DNA of 10,357 nucleotides from assembly GCA_039798065.1 (NCBI GenBank), contig JBDKGS010000154.1, positions 1-10,357 of the forward strand, written 5' to 3'. Each line of letters starts with the position of its first letter. Positions within the stretch are counted from its first letter, which is position 1. The translations under genes were made by a program, and so were the position numbers. The stretch is from UBA5070 sp039798065. Lineage in GTDB: Bacteria > Fibrobacterota > Fibrobacteria > UBA5070. The notes beneath the pieces are model-generated. The model was given only the letters and a program-made list of their open reading frames with translations, searched no databases and had not been told where the DNA came from. Positions 1 to 7,146 of the stretch are shown one piece after another.

Positions 1-289
1 CATAAAATGACCGGTTTGGGCTACTCCCCGTTCGCTCGCCACTACTGAGGGAATCTCGTTTGATTTATTCTCCTGCAGGTACTGAGATGTTTCACTTCCC
101 TGCGTTAGCCACTAATAGCCTATGAATTCAGCTAAAAGTCGACGGAAAAATTCCGCCGGGTTTCCCCATTCGGACACTCCCGGATCAATGGCTGTTTGCG
201 CCTACCCGAGAATTTTCGCAGCTTGCCGCGTCCTTCATCGCCTGATGGTGCCAAGGCATCCGCCATAAGCCCTTTTCACACTTCAAACC
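1..289 (-). rRNA. rrl: 23S ribosomal RNA, 5' end (partial)
   Basis: Read on the minus strand this is the conserved 5' domain of bacterial 23S rRNA. GGATGCCTTGGCA followed by GGCGATGAAGGACG lies near 230-265, the 'CGAATGGGGAAACCC' block near 160-175, and 'GAGATTCCCTCAGTAG' leading to 'GGCGAGCGAACGGGGAGTAGCCC' near 20-60 (mostly identical to E. coli helices 2-13 by recall). The mature 5' end is placed at about 289, where GGTTTGAAG resembles the E. coli GGTTAAGCG start; this end is uncertain by several bases. The gene runs off the window at position 1, so only about a tenth of it is present. No 16S rRNA sequence lies upstream in the window, which is unusual for a bacterial rRNA operon. Confidence 0.96.
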
Positions 290-384
290 TCACAACTCTC
301 ACTCGCAATACTCATCGCCTCCAGCCTTGCGGCCAAAAACGACGCTAGTTACGAAGTCACTCTATTGCACGCCTTCACGCGCGC

Positions 385-405
385 CCAGACTTGTCAAAGA
401 TGCTC
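385..405 (-). promoter_or_regulatory. boxA-like antitermination signal in the 23S leader
   Basis: On the minus strand the leader reads GAGCATCTTTGACAAGTCTGG, which resembles the rRNA boxA consensus TGCTCTTTAACA bound by the NusB/S10 antitermination complex. It lies about 100 bases before the 23S start and downstream of the promoter, the expected order for an rRNA leader. A strong 7-bp hairpin (arms 424-430 and 435-441, AGCCTCT/AGAGGCT) sits between promoter and boxA and could act as a leader processing or boxB-like stem. The rest of 290-482 shows no tRNA and no 16S 3' end. The match is by eye, and the element also contains one copy of the dispersed GACA-CTGG motif described in the findings. 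Confidence 0.5.
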
Positions 406-482
406 AGTGAGGCCGAGCTCGCCAGCCTCTCGAGAGAGGCTCCTTCGTGTGCCGCGTTACCGCGTCATTGGAAGGGAGAGAA

Positions 483-512
483 AATATATGCCGGGGGGTA
501 TGTGTTCGTCAA
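483..512 (-). promoter_or_regulatory. sigma70-type promoter for the 23S transcript
   Basis: On the minus strand TTGACG (507-512) and TATATT (483-488) are spaced by 18 bases. Each hexamer differs from the -35/-10 consensus at one position. Just upstream is an A/T tract (528-538) in the position of an UP element, and the spacer contains a run of six C. The promoter lies between the GH94 stop codon at 563 and the 23S start at about 289, pointing at the rRNA. It explains how a 23S gene without a 16S gene in front can be transcribed at high level. The transcription start should lie near 475. Confidence 0.7.
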
Positions 513-541
513 GGTTTCTTGTGGAAGATTTTTTCAACGCT

Positions 542-553
542 GAAGAATTCTTC
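542..553. repeat. 12-bp perfect palindrome between GH94 and rRNA promoter
   Basis: GAAGAATTCTTC is a perfect palindrome 10 bases past the stop codon of the GH94 gene that ends at 563. On the minus strand it is followed by AGCG and an A-rich stretch, not a T-run, so it is not a clear intrinsic terminator. It could be a protein-binding dyad upstream of the rRNA promoter or simply a weak stem. No better terminator for the GH94 gene is visible, so some read-through into the rRNA leader is possible. Confidence 0.3.
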
Positions 554-562
554 CAGAACGGC

Positions 563-2947
563 TCAATCTTCCAGGTTCACCGTCACCCGGTTCTGATCCT
601 TGAGCTTGCTGAACGGGACGACGCAGCCACGGATGGTTTCCGAGTTCAAGGTCACGTAGCGAACCCCTTTGCACATCCCGTGGGGGTTCTGAACCGTGAT
701 GGTCAGCCATTTGCCGCGGAACAGTCGCCGCACAGTGAACGACTTCCAGGCTTTGGGGATGCAGGGATCGATCATCAGACCGTCCAAAGTGGGTCGGATG
801 CCCAGTATATACTGTGTTGCCGCGATGTAGCTCCAGGAAGCCGTGCCCGTAAGCCATGGGTTGCGGCTCTGGCCGAACCGGGGCGAGGTGATCCCGTGGG
901 TGAACTGGCTGTACACGTAGGGTTCGGATTGGCGGAGCTCGGCGGTTTCGTTGTAGCGCGCCGGAAGATAGGCGCGGTAGTACTCGTGGGCGCGATCGCC
1001 GTTGCCCAGGATGGACTCGGCCACCACCGCCCAGGCGTTGGAGTGGCAGAAAATGCCGGCATTTTCCTTGTGCCCGGTGGGGTAGACAAGAAGTGGCAGC
1101 TGGATGTGGGGATCGGGATTGCGGTGGGGCGGGTCGCACAGCAGCAGTCCGTGCTCGGTGGCCAAGTGCTTCTTGACAGACTCCATGCTGCGCTTGGCCT
1201 GTTCCGGAGTGGCGGCACCCGACATCACCGCCCAGCTTTGCGCATTCAGGTAGATGGAGCCTTCGGGATTCTTGTGGGAGCCCAGCGTGCCGCCCGTAGC
1301 GGAGATGGCGCGCAGGAACCAGTCGCCGTCCCAGGACGATTTCTGGATGTCGGCAAGAATTGTCGCACCCTGTTCCTCGGCCCATTTCACGTCGGCAGGC
1401 AGGTTCTTGATGCGCGCGAGGTCGGCGACGATGCGGCAACCCATGTGGAACATGAACGAGGTGAACAGCGATTCGCCGGTGGTGCCGAACTTAATGCAAT
1501 CGTTCCAGTCGGCATGCAATCCCTGGATGAGTCCGTTGCGCCCCTTGTGGTCGATGCTGAATTGCAACGCCTGCTTGAGGTGGCCGTACACCGAAGCCTC
1601 TCCCTTGTCGGCGAACGGAAGGATCTTGTCGAGATAGGCCACCTTACCTGTCTCGTAGACAAAATTCGACACGGTCATGGGTAGCCACAAGGTGTCGTCG
1701 GAGCGGTACTGTTCGTCGGTGGGGGCGCGTTCGCTGCCGGGCTTGTGCGTCAGAGGCTTGACCAACGGCATGCCGCCGCCGGCGCAGGTCTGGCCGGTGA
1801 GGATCAGATCAAGGCGTTCCTCTACGGCACCCGGAATGGAGTGCATGACGGACAGCATGTCCTGCACGGTGTCGCGGTACCCCAGGCCATCGCGATCGCC
1901 GGCTTCCACGAGCGAGACGCCGCGCGACCAGTTGAATGTCATGTGCGTCTGGTAGGCGTTCCAGACGTTGAGCATGGAATTGAGCTCCGGGTCGGGCGTG
2001 TCGACCTGGAGCGTGTCCAGGTACGAGAACCACTCCGCCTTGGTGGCCGTCAATTCTTGTCCGAGCCGTTCCATGTTCCCGAACTCGCGGAGGATGTCGC
2101 GCCCGGTGGGCAGACCTTCCCACGACTCGATGGGCGACCCCATGCCCAGCATGTAGATGATGTCCTTGGTCTCGCCAGGCTTGAGCTCGACCACGGCCTG
2201 CAGGCTGGCGCAGCCATTGTCGCCAATGGCGATGGATCCCGAGCACGCGCCGCGTTCGACCGCCAGCGGGGCCGCCAAGGTGCGGTAGGGCCCAAGGAAG
2301 ATCTCGCGATCGGTGTCGAAGCTGGCCACGGGAGCCCCAGCCAAGCCGAACCACAATTCGTTGGAACCAGGATTTGTCGCGTTGCGCCACCGCACCATGC
2401 CGTCGTGCATGGACATCTGGACGGTGTACTGCGAGTACTGGAGGTTTTCCAGATCCTGCTTGTAGTTCCAGTTGTTGGCGAGTTCGGCGTACGAGAACGT
2501 GGAGAGCTTGCGCGGGGTCTTGCCCTTGTTGGTGATGCGCAGCGCCCAATACTCGAACGCCTGCCCCTTTGGGATGAAGCAGGTGAACTCGGTGGCGATG
2601 TCGGCGTATTCCGATTCGAAGACGCTGTATCCCAAGCCATGGCGGACCGTGGACTTGTACTTGTCGAGCGGCTTTCCCACCGGCTGCCACGAGGCCGACC
2701 AGAAATCGGCGGACTTTTCGTCGCGGATGTAGATGTAGCGGCCCGGCTGGTCGACCGGCACGCTGTTGAAACGCATGCGCAGAATCCGTCCGGTGCCCCC
2801 GGAGCGGTAGAAGCTGTAGCCGCCCGCGTTCTGGGTGATGATGCCGCCGTACAGGCGCGATCCCAGGTAGTTGATCCAGGATTTGGGGGTGTCGGGCCTG
2901 GTGATGACGTACTCGCGCGCCTTGTCGTCGAAATGACCGTACCGCAT
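563..2947 (-). CDS. GH94 family glycoside phosphorylase (cellobiose/cellobionate/chitobiose phosphorylase type)
   Basis: A 794-residue cytoplasmic enzyme without a signal peptide. It begins MRYGHFDDKAREYVITRPDTP, the typical start of the ~800-residue GH94 proteins (inverting phosphorylases that cleave a beta-linked disaccharide with phosphate to give an alpha-sugar 1-phosphate). The N-terminal beta-sandwich carries NAGGYSFYRS near residues 40-49. The (alpha/alpha)6 barrel carries GYRDTVQD near 356-363 (substrate-binding Arg/Asp) and ADWNDC near 479-484, with Asp483 the expected general acid by analogy with Cellvibrio gilvus CBP Asp490. KENAGIFCH (His635) and LTGT (Thr700-Gly701) match the phosphate site. 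The start at 2947 is chosen over TTG at 2962 because AGGAG (2953-2957) sits 5 bases upstream. The +1-site loop reads LVYPTGHKENAG rather than the STYPPG of cellobiose phosphorylases. From memory the N-terminal half looks closest to the cellobionic-acid-phosphorylase clade, but specificity cannot be settled here. The gene reads toward the 23S gene. Confidence 0.93.
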   Translation of the reverse strand: MRYGHFDDKAREYVITRPDTPKSWINYLGSRLYGGIITQNAGGYSFYRSGGTGRILRMRFNSVPVDQPGRYIYIRDEKSADFWSASWQPVGKPLDKYKSTVRHGLGYSVFESEYADIATEFTCFIPKGQAFEYWALRITNKGKTPRKLSTFSYAELANNWNYKQDLENLQYSQYTVQMSMHDGMVRWRNATNPGSNELWFGLAGAPVASFDTDREIFLGPYRTLAAPLAVERGACSGSIAIGDNGCASLQAVVELKPGETKDIIYMLGMGSPIESWEGLPTGRDILREFGNMERLGQELTATKAEWFSYLDTLQVDTPDPELNSMLNVWNAYQTHMTFNWSRGVSLVEAGDRDGLGYRDTVQDMLSVMHSIPGAVEERLDLILTGQTCAGGGMPLVKPLTHKPGSERAPTDEQYRSDDTLWLPMTVSNFVYETGKVAYLDKILPFADKGEASVYGHLKQALQFSIDHKGRNGLIQGLHADWNDCIKFGTTGESLFTSFMFHMGCRIVADLARIKNLPADVKWAEEQGATILADIQKSSWDGDWFLRAISATGGTLGSHKNPEGSIYLNAQSWAVMSGAATPEQAKRSMESVKKHLATEHGLLLCDPPHRNPDPHIQLPLLVYPTGHKENAGIFCHSNAWAVVAESILGNGDRAHEYYRAYLPARYNETAELRQSEPYVYSQFTHGITSPRFGQSRNPWLTGTASWSYIAATQYILGIRPTLDGLMIDPCIPKAWKSFTVRRLFRGKWLTITVQNPHGMCKGVRYVTLNSETIRGCVVPFSKLKDQNRVTVNLED

Positions 2948-2960
2948 GACAACTCCTGTC

Positions 2961-2989
2961 AATAAACCCGGCGCGAAGGTTGCGCCGGG
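2961..2989 (-). promoter_or_regulatory. terminator-like hairpin in the GH94 5' leader
   Basis: Arms CCCGGCGC (2967-2974) and GCGCCGGG (2982-2989) form a perfect 8-bp GC stem with a 7-base loop. On the minus strand the stem is followed directly by TTTATT (2961-2966), then by the Shine-Dalgarno AGGAG and the ATG of the GH94 gene. A stem plus short U-run just before a start codon could terminate upstream transcription or act as an attenuator. The U-run is short and interrupted, so strength is uncertain. Confidence 0.45.
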
Positions 2990-3240
2990 CGAAGATCCAA
3001 GCTAGATCCAGATGATCGCGCTCCGCAGAGGGTTCGACAAGGCTGGATCCGCGAATCGCCCCCGACCGAAGCCCCGCCGACGGAGGCCCAGCGAAGCGGG
3101 GCCGCAGGCGCACCGCGGGGCCAGCGACCCCGCAAGGCCTGTGGGTGGCGTGCGCGAAACGGTTCCGAAATCTGTCGCGCACGCCTTGGACAAAGCTTGG
3201 CAGGCCTGAGGAGGCCTGGTTCACGAGGGCGGGAATCGGC
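2990..3240. repeat. GC-rich intergenic tract with several inverted repeats
   Basis: This is most of the 416-bp gap between the divergent GH94 and lipoprotein genes. It holds GCCCCGC/GCGGGGC (3071-3077 with 3096-3102), GCGGGG/CCCCGC (3115-3120 with 3128-3133), a perfect 11-bp pair GGCGTGCGCGA/TCGCGCACGCC (3147-3157 with 3175-3185) and CAGGCCT/AGGCCTG (3201-3207 with 3212-3218). AGGCCT occurs three times. Short ORFs cross it on both strands, but none has a recognisable product. No convincing -35/-10 pair for either flanking gene was found; the more AT-rich 3265-3310 segment is the likeliest place for the lipoprotein promoter. Confidence 0.5.
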
Positions 3241-3363
3241 GCAAAACGCACCCGTACCTGGTGTTGCAGAGCGTTTGTTTTTCATCAGGTTGATGCATCT
3301 TTTTGTCTGCCAATGTTCGGCCCCAGCCTCCTATGCCACATCCCGTGAAAGGATCCCCAACCC

Positions 3364-4458
3364 ATGCGCCCACGCATCCTGCTCCCCGTAGGCCTTGCCT
3401 CGCTCGCGTTTCTCGTTTCCGGTTGCGCATCGACGACCCGCTTGCAGATCAAGCGCGCCCCCGAACTGAGCCTTCCCGGCGTCAAGACCATCAAACTCAA
3501 GGAATTCGACGTCTCTGGCGATCTCCGACTCGACCTCACTTCGGGCGGCGGATTGCTGAGCGCCGTGGTGAACGCAGGCCTGGACGCGGGCGTCAATGCA
3601 GCGGCGTCGAGGAAGGATGAAGGCTTCCAGAAGCAAAATCTGTCCGACCTCAAGCAGGCGATCTTGAAGAACGGCTACTACAAGGTCACCGACGGCGACA
3701 ACTACGACGCGCTCATCACCGGATCGTACGTGTACGACGTGGAAGACGACGGCGAAGAAGGCAGCGAAAAAACGAAGGAAGGCACGCGCTACTGGTACCA
3801 GATAAAGCGCAAGACCACCGCGAAGGTGAACTTCACCGTTGCCGACAAGACGGGCAACATCATCGGCGCTTCCGATGCCACGGGATCTGCCACAGCCAAC
3901 ACCCAAGCCGACACCCGCTCGCAGGCGCGCAACAACATCGAAGGCTGGCAGACGTTGGTTCGCCGCAGCTTCACCCAGTCCAACGAATCGCTGGTCCGCA
4001 AGATCGCTCCCTACTACGTGACCGAAAGCCGCTCGTTCGAAAAGGGCGACGACACTCGCATCAAGGACGCGGGCAAGCAGGCCGCCGAAGGCAGCTGGGA
4101 TGCCGCCGTGGCCACCTGGAAGAGCACGCTGTCGGGAACGCCCAAGGACAAGGTCGCGTCGCTCCACAACCTGGCCATCTACGACGAATCGCAAGGCGAA
4201 GTCGACAGCGCTCTGGTGAAGTACCAGGAAGTGCAGAAGCTGGATCCGTCGTCCTCGCACGCCGCCGACGTTTCGCGCACAATGAGCCGCGTGGAAGAAA
4301 TCAAGCGCCTGAAGGAAGCCGAAGCAGCTCGCGCTCCGGCGCCCGCACCGGCACCGGTCGCGGCACCCGTGCCAGAACCTGTCGCCGCCCCGATCAACAC
4401 CACGGCTCCCGCCGCTGCACCGGCCAAGCCCGCGAAGAAGACCAAGAAGATCAACTGA
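3364..4458 (+). CDS. lipoprotein with TPR-like C-terminal region and Pro/Ala-rich tail
   Basis: A 364-residue protein. Residues 1-20 form a short basic-hydrophobic signal peptide ending LVSGC, a good lipobox with Cys21 as the lipidated residue, so the protein should be membrane-anchored on the outer face of the cytoplasmic membrane or on the outer membrane. Residues about 35-220 (LPGVKTIKLKEFDVSGD, then an alternating beta/alpha region with ALITGSYVYDVEDD) resemble the CsgG/LpoB-like periplasmic fold in style, but this is inference. Residues about 231-295 form two helical pairs like TPR units (DAAVATWKSTL, VDSALVKYQEVQKLDP). The end is a Pro/Ala-rich stretch (324-357) with a Lys-rich tip, as in peptidoglycan-spanning linkers. 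AAAGGA (3348-3353) lies 10 bases before the ATG. The gene has its own terminator and shares no operon with the enzymes. The exact function is unknown. Confidence 0.85.
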   Translation: MRPRILLPVGLASLAFLVSGCASTTRLQIKRAPELSLPGVKTIKLKEFDVSGDLRLDLTSGGGLLSAVVNAGLDAGVNAAASRKDEGFQKQNLSDLKQAILKNGYYKVTDGDNYDALITGSYVYDVEDDGEEGSEKTKEGTRYWYQIKRKTTAKVNFTVADKTGNIIGASDATGSATANTQADTRSQARNNIEGWQTLVRRSFTQSNESLVRKIAPYYVTESRSFEKGDDTRIKDAGKQAAEGSWDAAVATWKSTLSGTPKDKVASLHNLAIYDESQGEVDSALVKYQEVQKLDPSSSHAADVSRTMSRVEEIKRLKEAEAARAPAPAPAPVAAPVPEPVAAPINTTAPAAAPAKPAKKTKKIN

Positions 4459-4503
4459 CAAAATCCGGTCGCGTCGATTCTTGACGCATTCGCGAACGAG
4501 ATT

Positions 4504-4534
4504 GCCCGCCAGATTCCGTCTGGTGGGCTTTTTT
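4504..4534 (+). terminator. intrinsic terminator of the lipoprotein gene
   Basis: GCCCGCCAGA (4504-4513) pairs with TCTGGTGGGC (4519-4528) with one G-T wobble across a 5-base loop, followed by six T (4529-4534). It lies 45 bases past the lipoprotein stop codon and faces the terminator of the convergent GH94 gene. Confidence 0.9.
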
Positions 4535-4604
4535 GTTCCCAAGCGCGCCCCCCGCGCCGCTCCGAACCGCCCGTAGCTGTGCCTGATTCCTGGCGTTGGA
4601 CTCC

Positions 4605-4645
4605 ACAAAGAAAAAGCCCGCCGGGAGACAAATCCCGACGGGCTT
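4605..4645 (-). terminator. intrinsic terminator of the padR-GH94 unit
   Basis: On the minus strand a 13-bp stem (arms 4633-4645 and 4614-4626, one G-T wobble, 6-base loop) is followed by a T-rich run (TTTTTCTTT, 4607-4615). It lies about 50 bases past the stop codon of the GH94 gene ending at 4694. Its loop and descending arm read GACAAATCCCGA on the plus strand (4627-4638), one of the copies of the dispersed motif. Confidence 0.9.
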
Positions 4646-4655
4646 CGATTCATCG

Positions 4656-4677
4656 AGGACGATCCGAAAATCGTCCT
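4656..4677. repeat. second hairpin upstream of the terminator
   Basis: AGGACGAT (4656-4663) and ATCGTCCT (4670-4677) form a perfect 8-bp stem with a 6-base loop. It sits between the GH94 stop codon (4694) and the intrinsic terminator, making a tandem hairpin 3' end. It may protect the mRNA 3' end or aid termination. Confidence 0.6.
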
Positions 4678-4693
4678 ATCGACAAATTCTGTT

Positions 4694-7111
4694 TTATCCC
4701 ATCACCACTTCGACGATGTGCTCGCCGGAGGCGAAGACCGGAGCCACGTTGCCGGCCACGGCCTTGCCGTCGACGACCATGGACTTCACGCCCTTGCTGA
4801 CGTGCGAAGGATTCTTCACCGAGATCTTGTAGGTGGCGCCGCGCCACTTGCGGGAGATCTCGAATCCGTCCCACTTGGTGGGGATGCAAGGATCGACCAC
4901 GAGGCCGTCGAACGAAGAGCGCACGCCGCAGATGTACTGCGTGGCGGCCTGATAGGTCCAGCTCGAAGTGCCCGAGAGCCAGGCGTTGCGGCCAAGACCG
5001 AACTGGGGGTGTTCGTCCCCGAGGATGTTCTGCGGATAGCAGTAGGGCTCGGATTCGAATTCGTCCAGGATCTCGTTCTTGGCTGCCGGGTTGATCTGGT
5101 TGTAGTACTGGAACGCGCGGTCGCCGTTGCCGACCATGCACTCGGCGATCATCACCCAGGGGTTGGCGTGCAGGAAGATGCCGCCGTTTTCCTTGGCTCC
5201 GGGCGGGTACGTGGACACGCCGCCCAGCTTGTGGTCGAAGCCGGTGTAGCCGGGCCACGACAACTTGATGCCGTTCTTGGTGTTCATGATGTCAAAAGTT
5301 GACTGCAACGCTGTGAGCGCGCGCTCGCCTTCGGCGAAGCCCGAAATCACAGGCCAGCTCTGGCCGTTGGTGTAGAGCTTGCCGTAGGTGTTCTCGTTGG
5401 AACCGATGGGGTTGCCCTTCTCGTCGAAGTAGCGCTTCCACCACTTTCCGTCCCAAGCGACGTCGTTCAGGATCTTCTTCATTCCATCGTAGTAGCCTTG
5501 GAACTCGGCGGCTTCGGCGGTCTTGCCGGTGGCCTTGGCAACGGCGATCGCTTCCAGCACGCCCTTGCCGAACAAGTTCGCGTTGAACATCGACTCGGCG
5601 CCGGTGGGCAGGTTGACCGTGTCGTTCCAGTCGGCGAAGCCCAGCAACGGCAGGCCGTGCTGGCCGCGGTTGTTCCAGGTGAAGCGGATGGAGCGGCACA
5701 GGTGTTCCCAGACAGTTCCTGTCTCAAGCGCCTTGCCGGTCGCCTTGTCCTTGTCGTAGAACGGGATTTCCTTGTCCAGGAAAGCCAGGTCGCCGGTTTC
5801 CTTGAGGTAGGCGGCCACGGTCTGGATGATCCAGAGATGGTCGTCACCGTAGTAGTTGGGGCGATCGGCTTCTTCGCGCGAATCGCCTTCGTTGGCTTCC
5901 ATGGTGGAAGGGAAATACTGGTGCATGGCCGAACCGTCGCGCTTTTGCACGCTCAACAGGTTCTCGGCCAACACGAGGGCTTCCTTGGGCATGTGGCTCA
6001 TGACGCCAAGCAGGTCTTGCGACGAGTCGCGGAAGCCGATGCCACGGTCGGAACCGAAGCCCAACTGGTACAGCGACAGGTAGCGCGACCAGTTCTTGGT
6101 GGTGTGGCACTGGCGAGGGTTGTGGACGTTCACCATCGAGTTGAAGGAGGCGTCCGGAGTCTTGACCTGGATGGCGGTCAGGTACTCTTCCCAGAATTTG
6201 GCAAGCTCGGCGAAGGCGGCGTCGACGTTGGCGAGGTCGCGGTACTTGGCGATGGAAGGCTTGGCGGCCTCGATCGACTTTTCCTTGCCAAGTTGAGTCA
6301 CCACGCGGTAGCTGGAGCCGGTGGCCATGGTGCCCACGGCGAACTGCTGGGCCGCGATGTTGTCGCCGCGCACGCAGGTGGAATCGGACAACTTGTCGTT
6401 GAACAAGGACAACGGACGGGCGAAGGAGCCCATTTCGTTGTTGCCCAGGAATTTGCGGCGGTCGGTCTCGAAGGAGGCGGCCGGCTGCGAAGCGGTGAAG
6501 TAGTTCACTTCGAAGTCGCGCTTCATGAACGCGTACTGTTCGATGATCAACTGACCCGACGCCTCGGCGTGGGCCTTGGTGGTCATGGTCTGGGGAACCC
6601 AGTCGGCATTTGTCAGGTGCTTGAGCGCGTCGAAGTGCGAGAACTCGTACACCGGCACGATGTCCACCTGGATGGGCGCGCCAGTATTTGTCACCACAAT
6701 GTCCTGGAGCAGCACGTTCGAGCCGGTGGGCACGAAGGCGGTGATCTGGATCTTGAGGCCCTTGTACTCCACGTTCCAGCGGCTGTACGAGAGACCCACG
6801 TGGCATTCCCACTTGTCCATCGGGATCAAGGTGGGGGTCACGAACGGCGAGAACACTTCGATGCGGCCGTCGGAATCCTTGGTGCGGATGTAGACCGTCG
6901 AACCCTTGAAATCGGAATTCGGCATCCAGGCCAGGTACTTGGTGATGCGGTTCAAGGCCGGATCGCCCTTGCAAACGAGCGTGCCGCCGGTGGTGTCGAC
7001 GATGCCGCCGAACTTCAGCGTTCCCACGTAGTTGCACCACTTGATCGGGGTGGCGGGGTTGGTGACGACGTATTCCTTCTTGGCGTCGTCGAAGTAACCG
7101 TACTTGGACAT
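4694..7111 (-). CDS. GH94 family glycoside phosphorylase, second divergent paralogue
   Basis: An 805-residue cytoplasmic GH94 protein beginning MSKYGYFDDAKKEYVVTNPATP. Barrel motifs are intact: GFRDSSQD (359-366), GFADWNDTVNLP (491-502, Asp497 the expected general acid), STYPPGAKENGGIFLH (633-648, His648 at the phosphate site) and WLSGTSSW (711-718). The last has Ser713 where most GH94 enzymes, including the paralogue at 563-2947, have Thr. The N-terminal domain is clearly different from the paralogue: GGTLVCKGDP replaces GGYSFYR, and there is an extended EFSHFDALKHLTNADW region near 156-171. The +1 loop GGVSTYPPG is closer to cellobiose phosphorylase. Substrate is therefore likely a beta-linked disaccharide, unresolved. 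GGAGAG (7116-7121) lies 4 bases before the ATG. The gene starts 35 bases after the PadR stop codon, so the two form one transcription unit that ends at the terminator at 4605-4645. Confidence 0.93.
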   Translation of the reverse strand: MSKYGYFDDAKKEYVVTNPATPIKWCNYVGTLKFGGIVDTTGGTLVCKGDPALNRITKYLAWMPNSDFKGSTVYIRTKDSDGRIEVFSPFVTPTLIPMDKWECHVGLSYSRWNVEYKGLKIQITAFVPTGSNVLLQDIVVTNTGAPIQVDIVPVYEFSHFDALKHLTNADWVPQTMTTKAHAEASGQLIIEQYAFMKRDFEVNYFTASQPAASFETDRRKFLGNNEMGSFARPLSLFNDKLSDSTCVRGDNIAAQQFAVGTMATGSSYRVVTQLGKEKSIEAAKPSIAKYRDLANVDAAFAELAKFWEEYLTAIQVKTPDASFNSMVNVHNPRQCHTTKNWSRYLSLYQLGFGSDRGIGFRDSSQDLLGVMSHMPKEALVLAENLLSVQKRDGSAMHQYFPSTMEANEGDSREEADRPNYYGDDHLWIIQTVAAYLKETGDLAFLDKEIPFYDKDKATGKALETGTVWEHLCRSIRFTWNNRGQHGLPLLGFADWNDTVNLPTGAESMFNANLFGKGVLEAIAVAKATGKTAEAAEFQGYYDGMKKILNDVAWDGKWWKRYFDEKGNPIGSNENTYGKLYTNGQSWPVISGFAEGERALTALQSTFDIMNTKNGIKLSWPGYTGFDHKLGGVSTYPPGAKENGGIFLHANPWVMIAECMVGNGDRAFQYYNQINPAAKNEILDEFESEPYCYPQNILGDEHPQFGLGRNAWLSGTSSWTYQAATQYICGVRSSFDGLVVDPCIPTKWDGFEISRKWRGATYKISVKNPSHVSKGVKSMVVDGKAVAGNVAPVFASGEHIVEVVMG

Positions 7112-7146
7112 GGATCTCTCCGGGCTCTTCTTGTGGATTGGTTTTG

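Noticed and set aside
290..562. tRNA gene in the rRNA leader region
   Set aside because: No cloverleaf, T-loop GGTTC consensus or CCA-adjacent acceptor stem could be assembled on either strand.
365..1684. 439-residue plus-strand ORF across the rRNA leader and the first GH94 gene
   Set aside because: It begins inside the 23S leader and runs antisense to a well-supported GH94 gene; its composition is that of a frame shadow.
2948..2962. Upstream TTG start of the first GH94 gene (five extra residues)
   Set aside because: It would place the start over the AGGAG that serves the ATG at 2947, and GH94 proteins typically begin at MRYG/MKYG.
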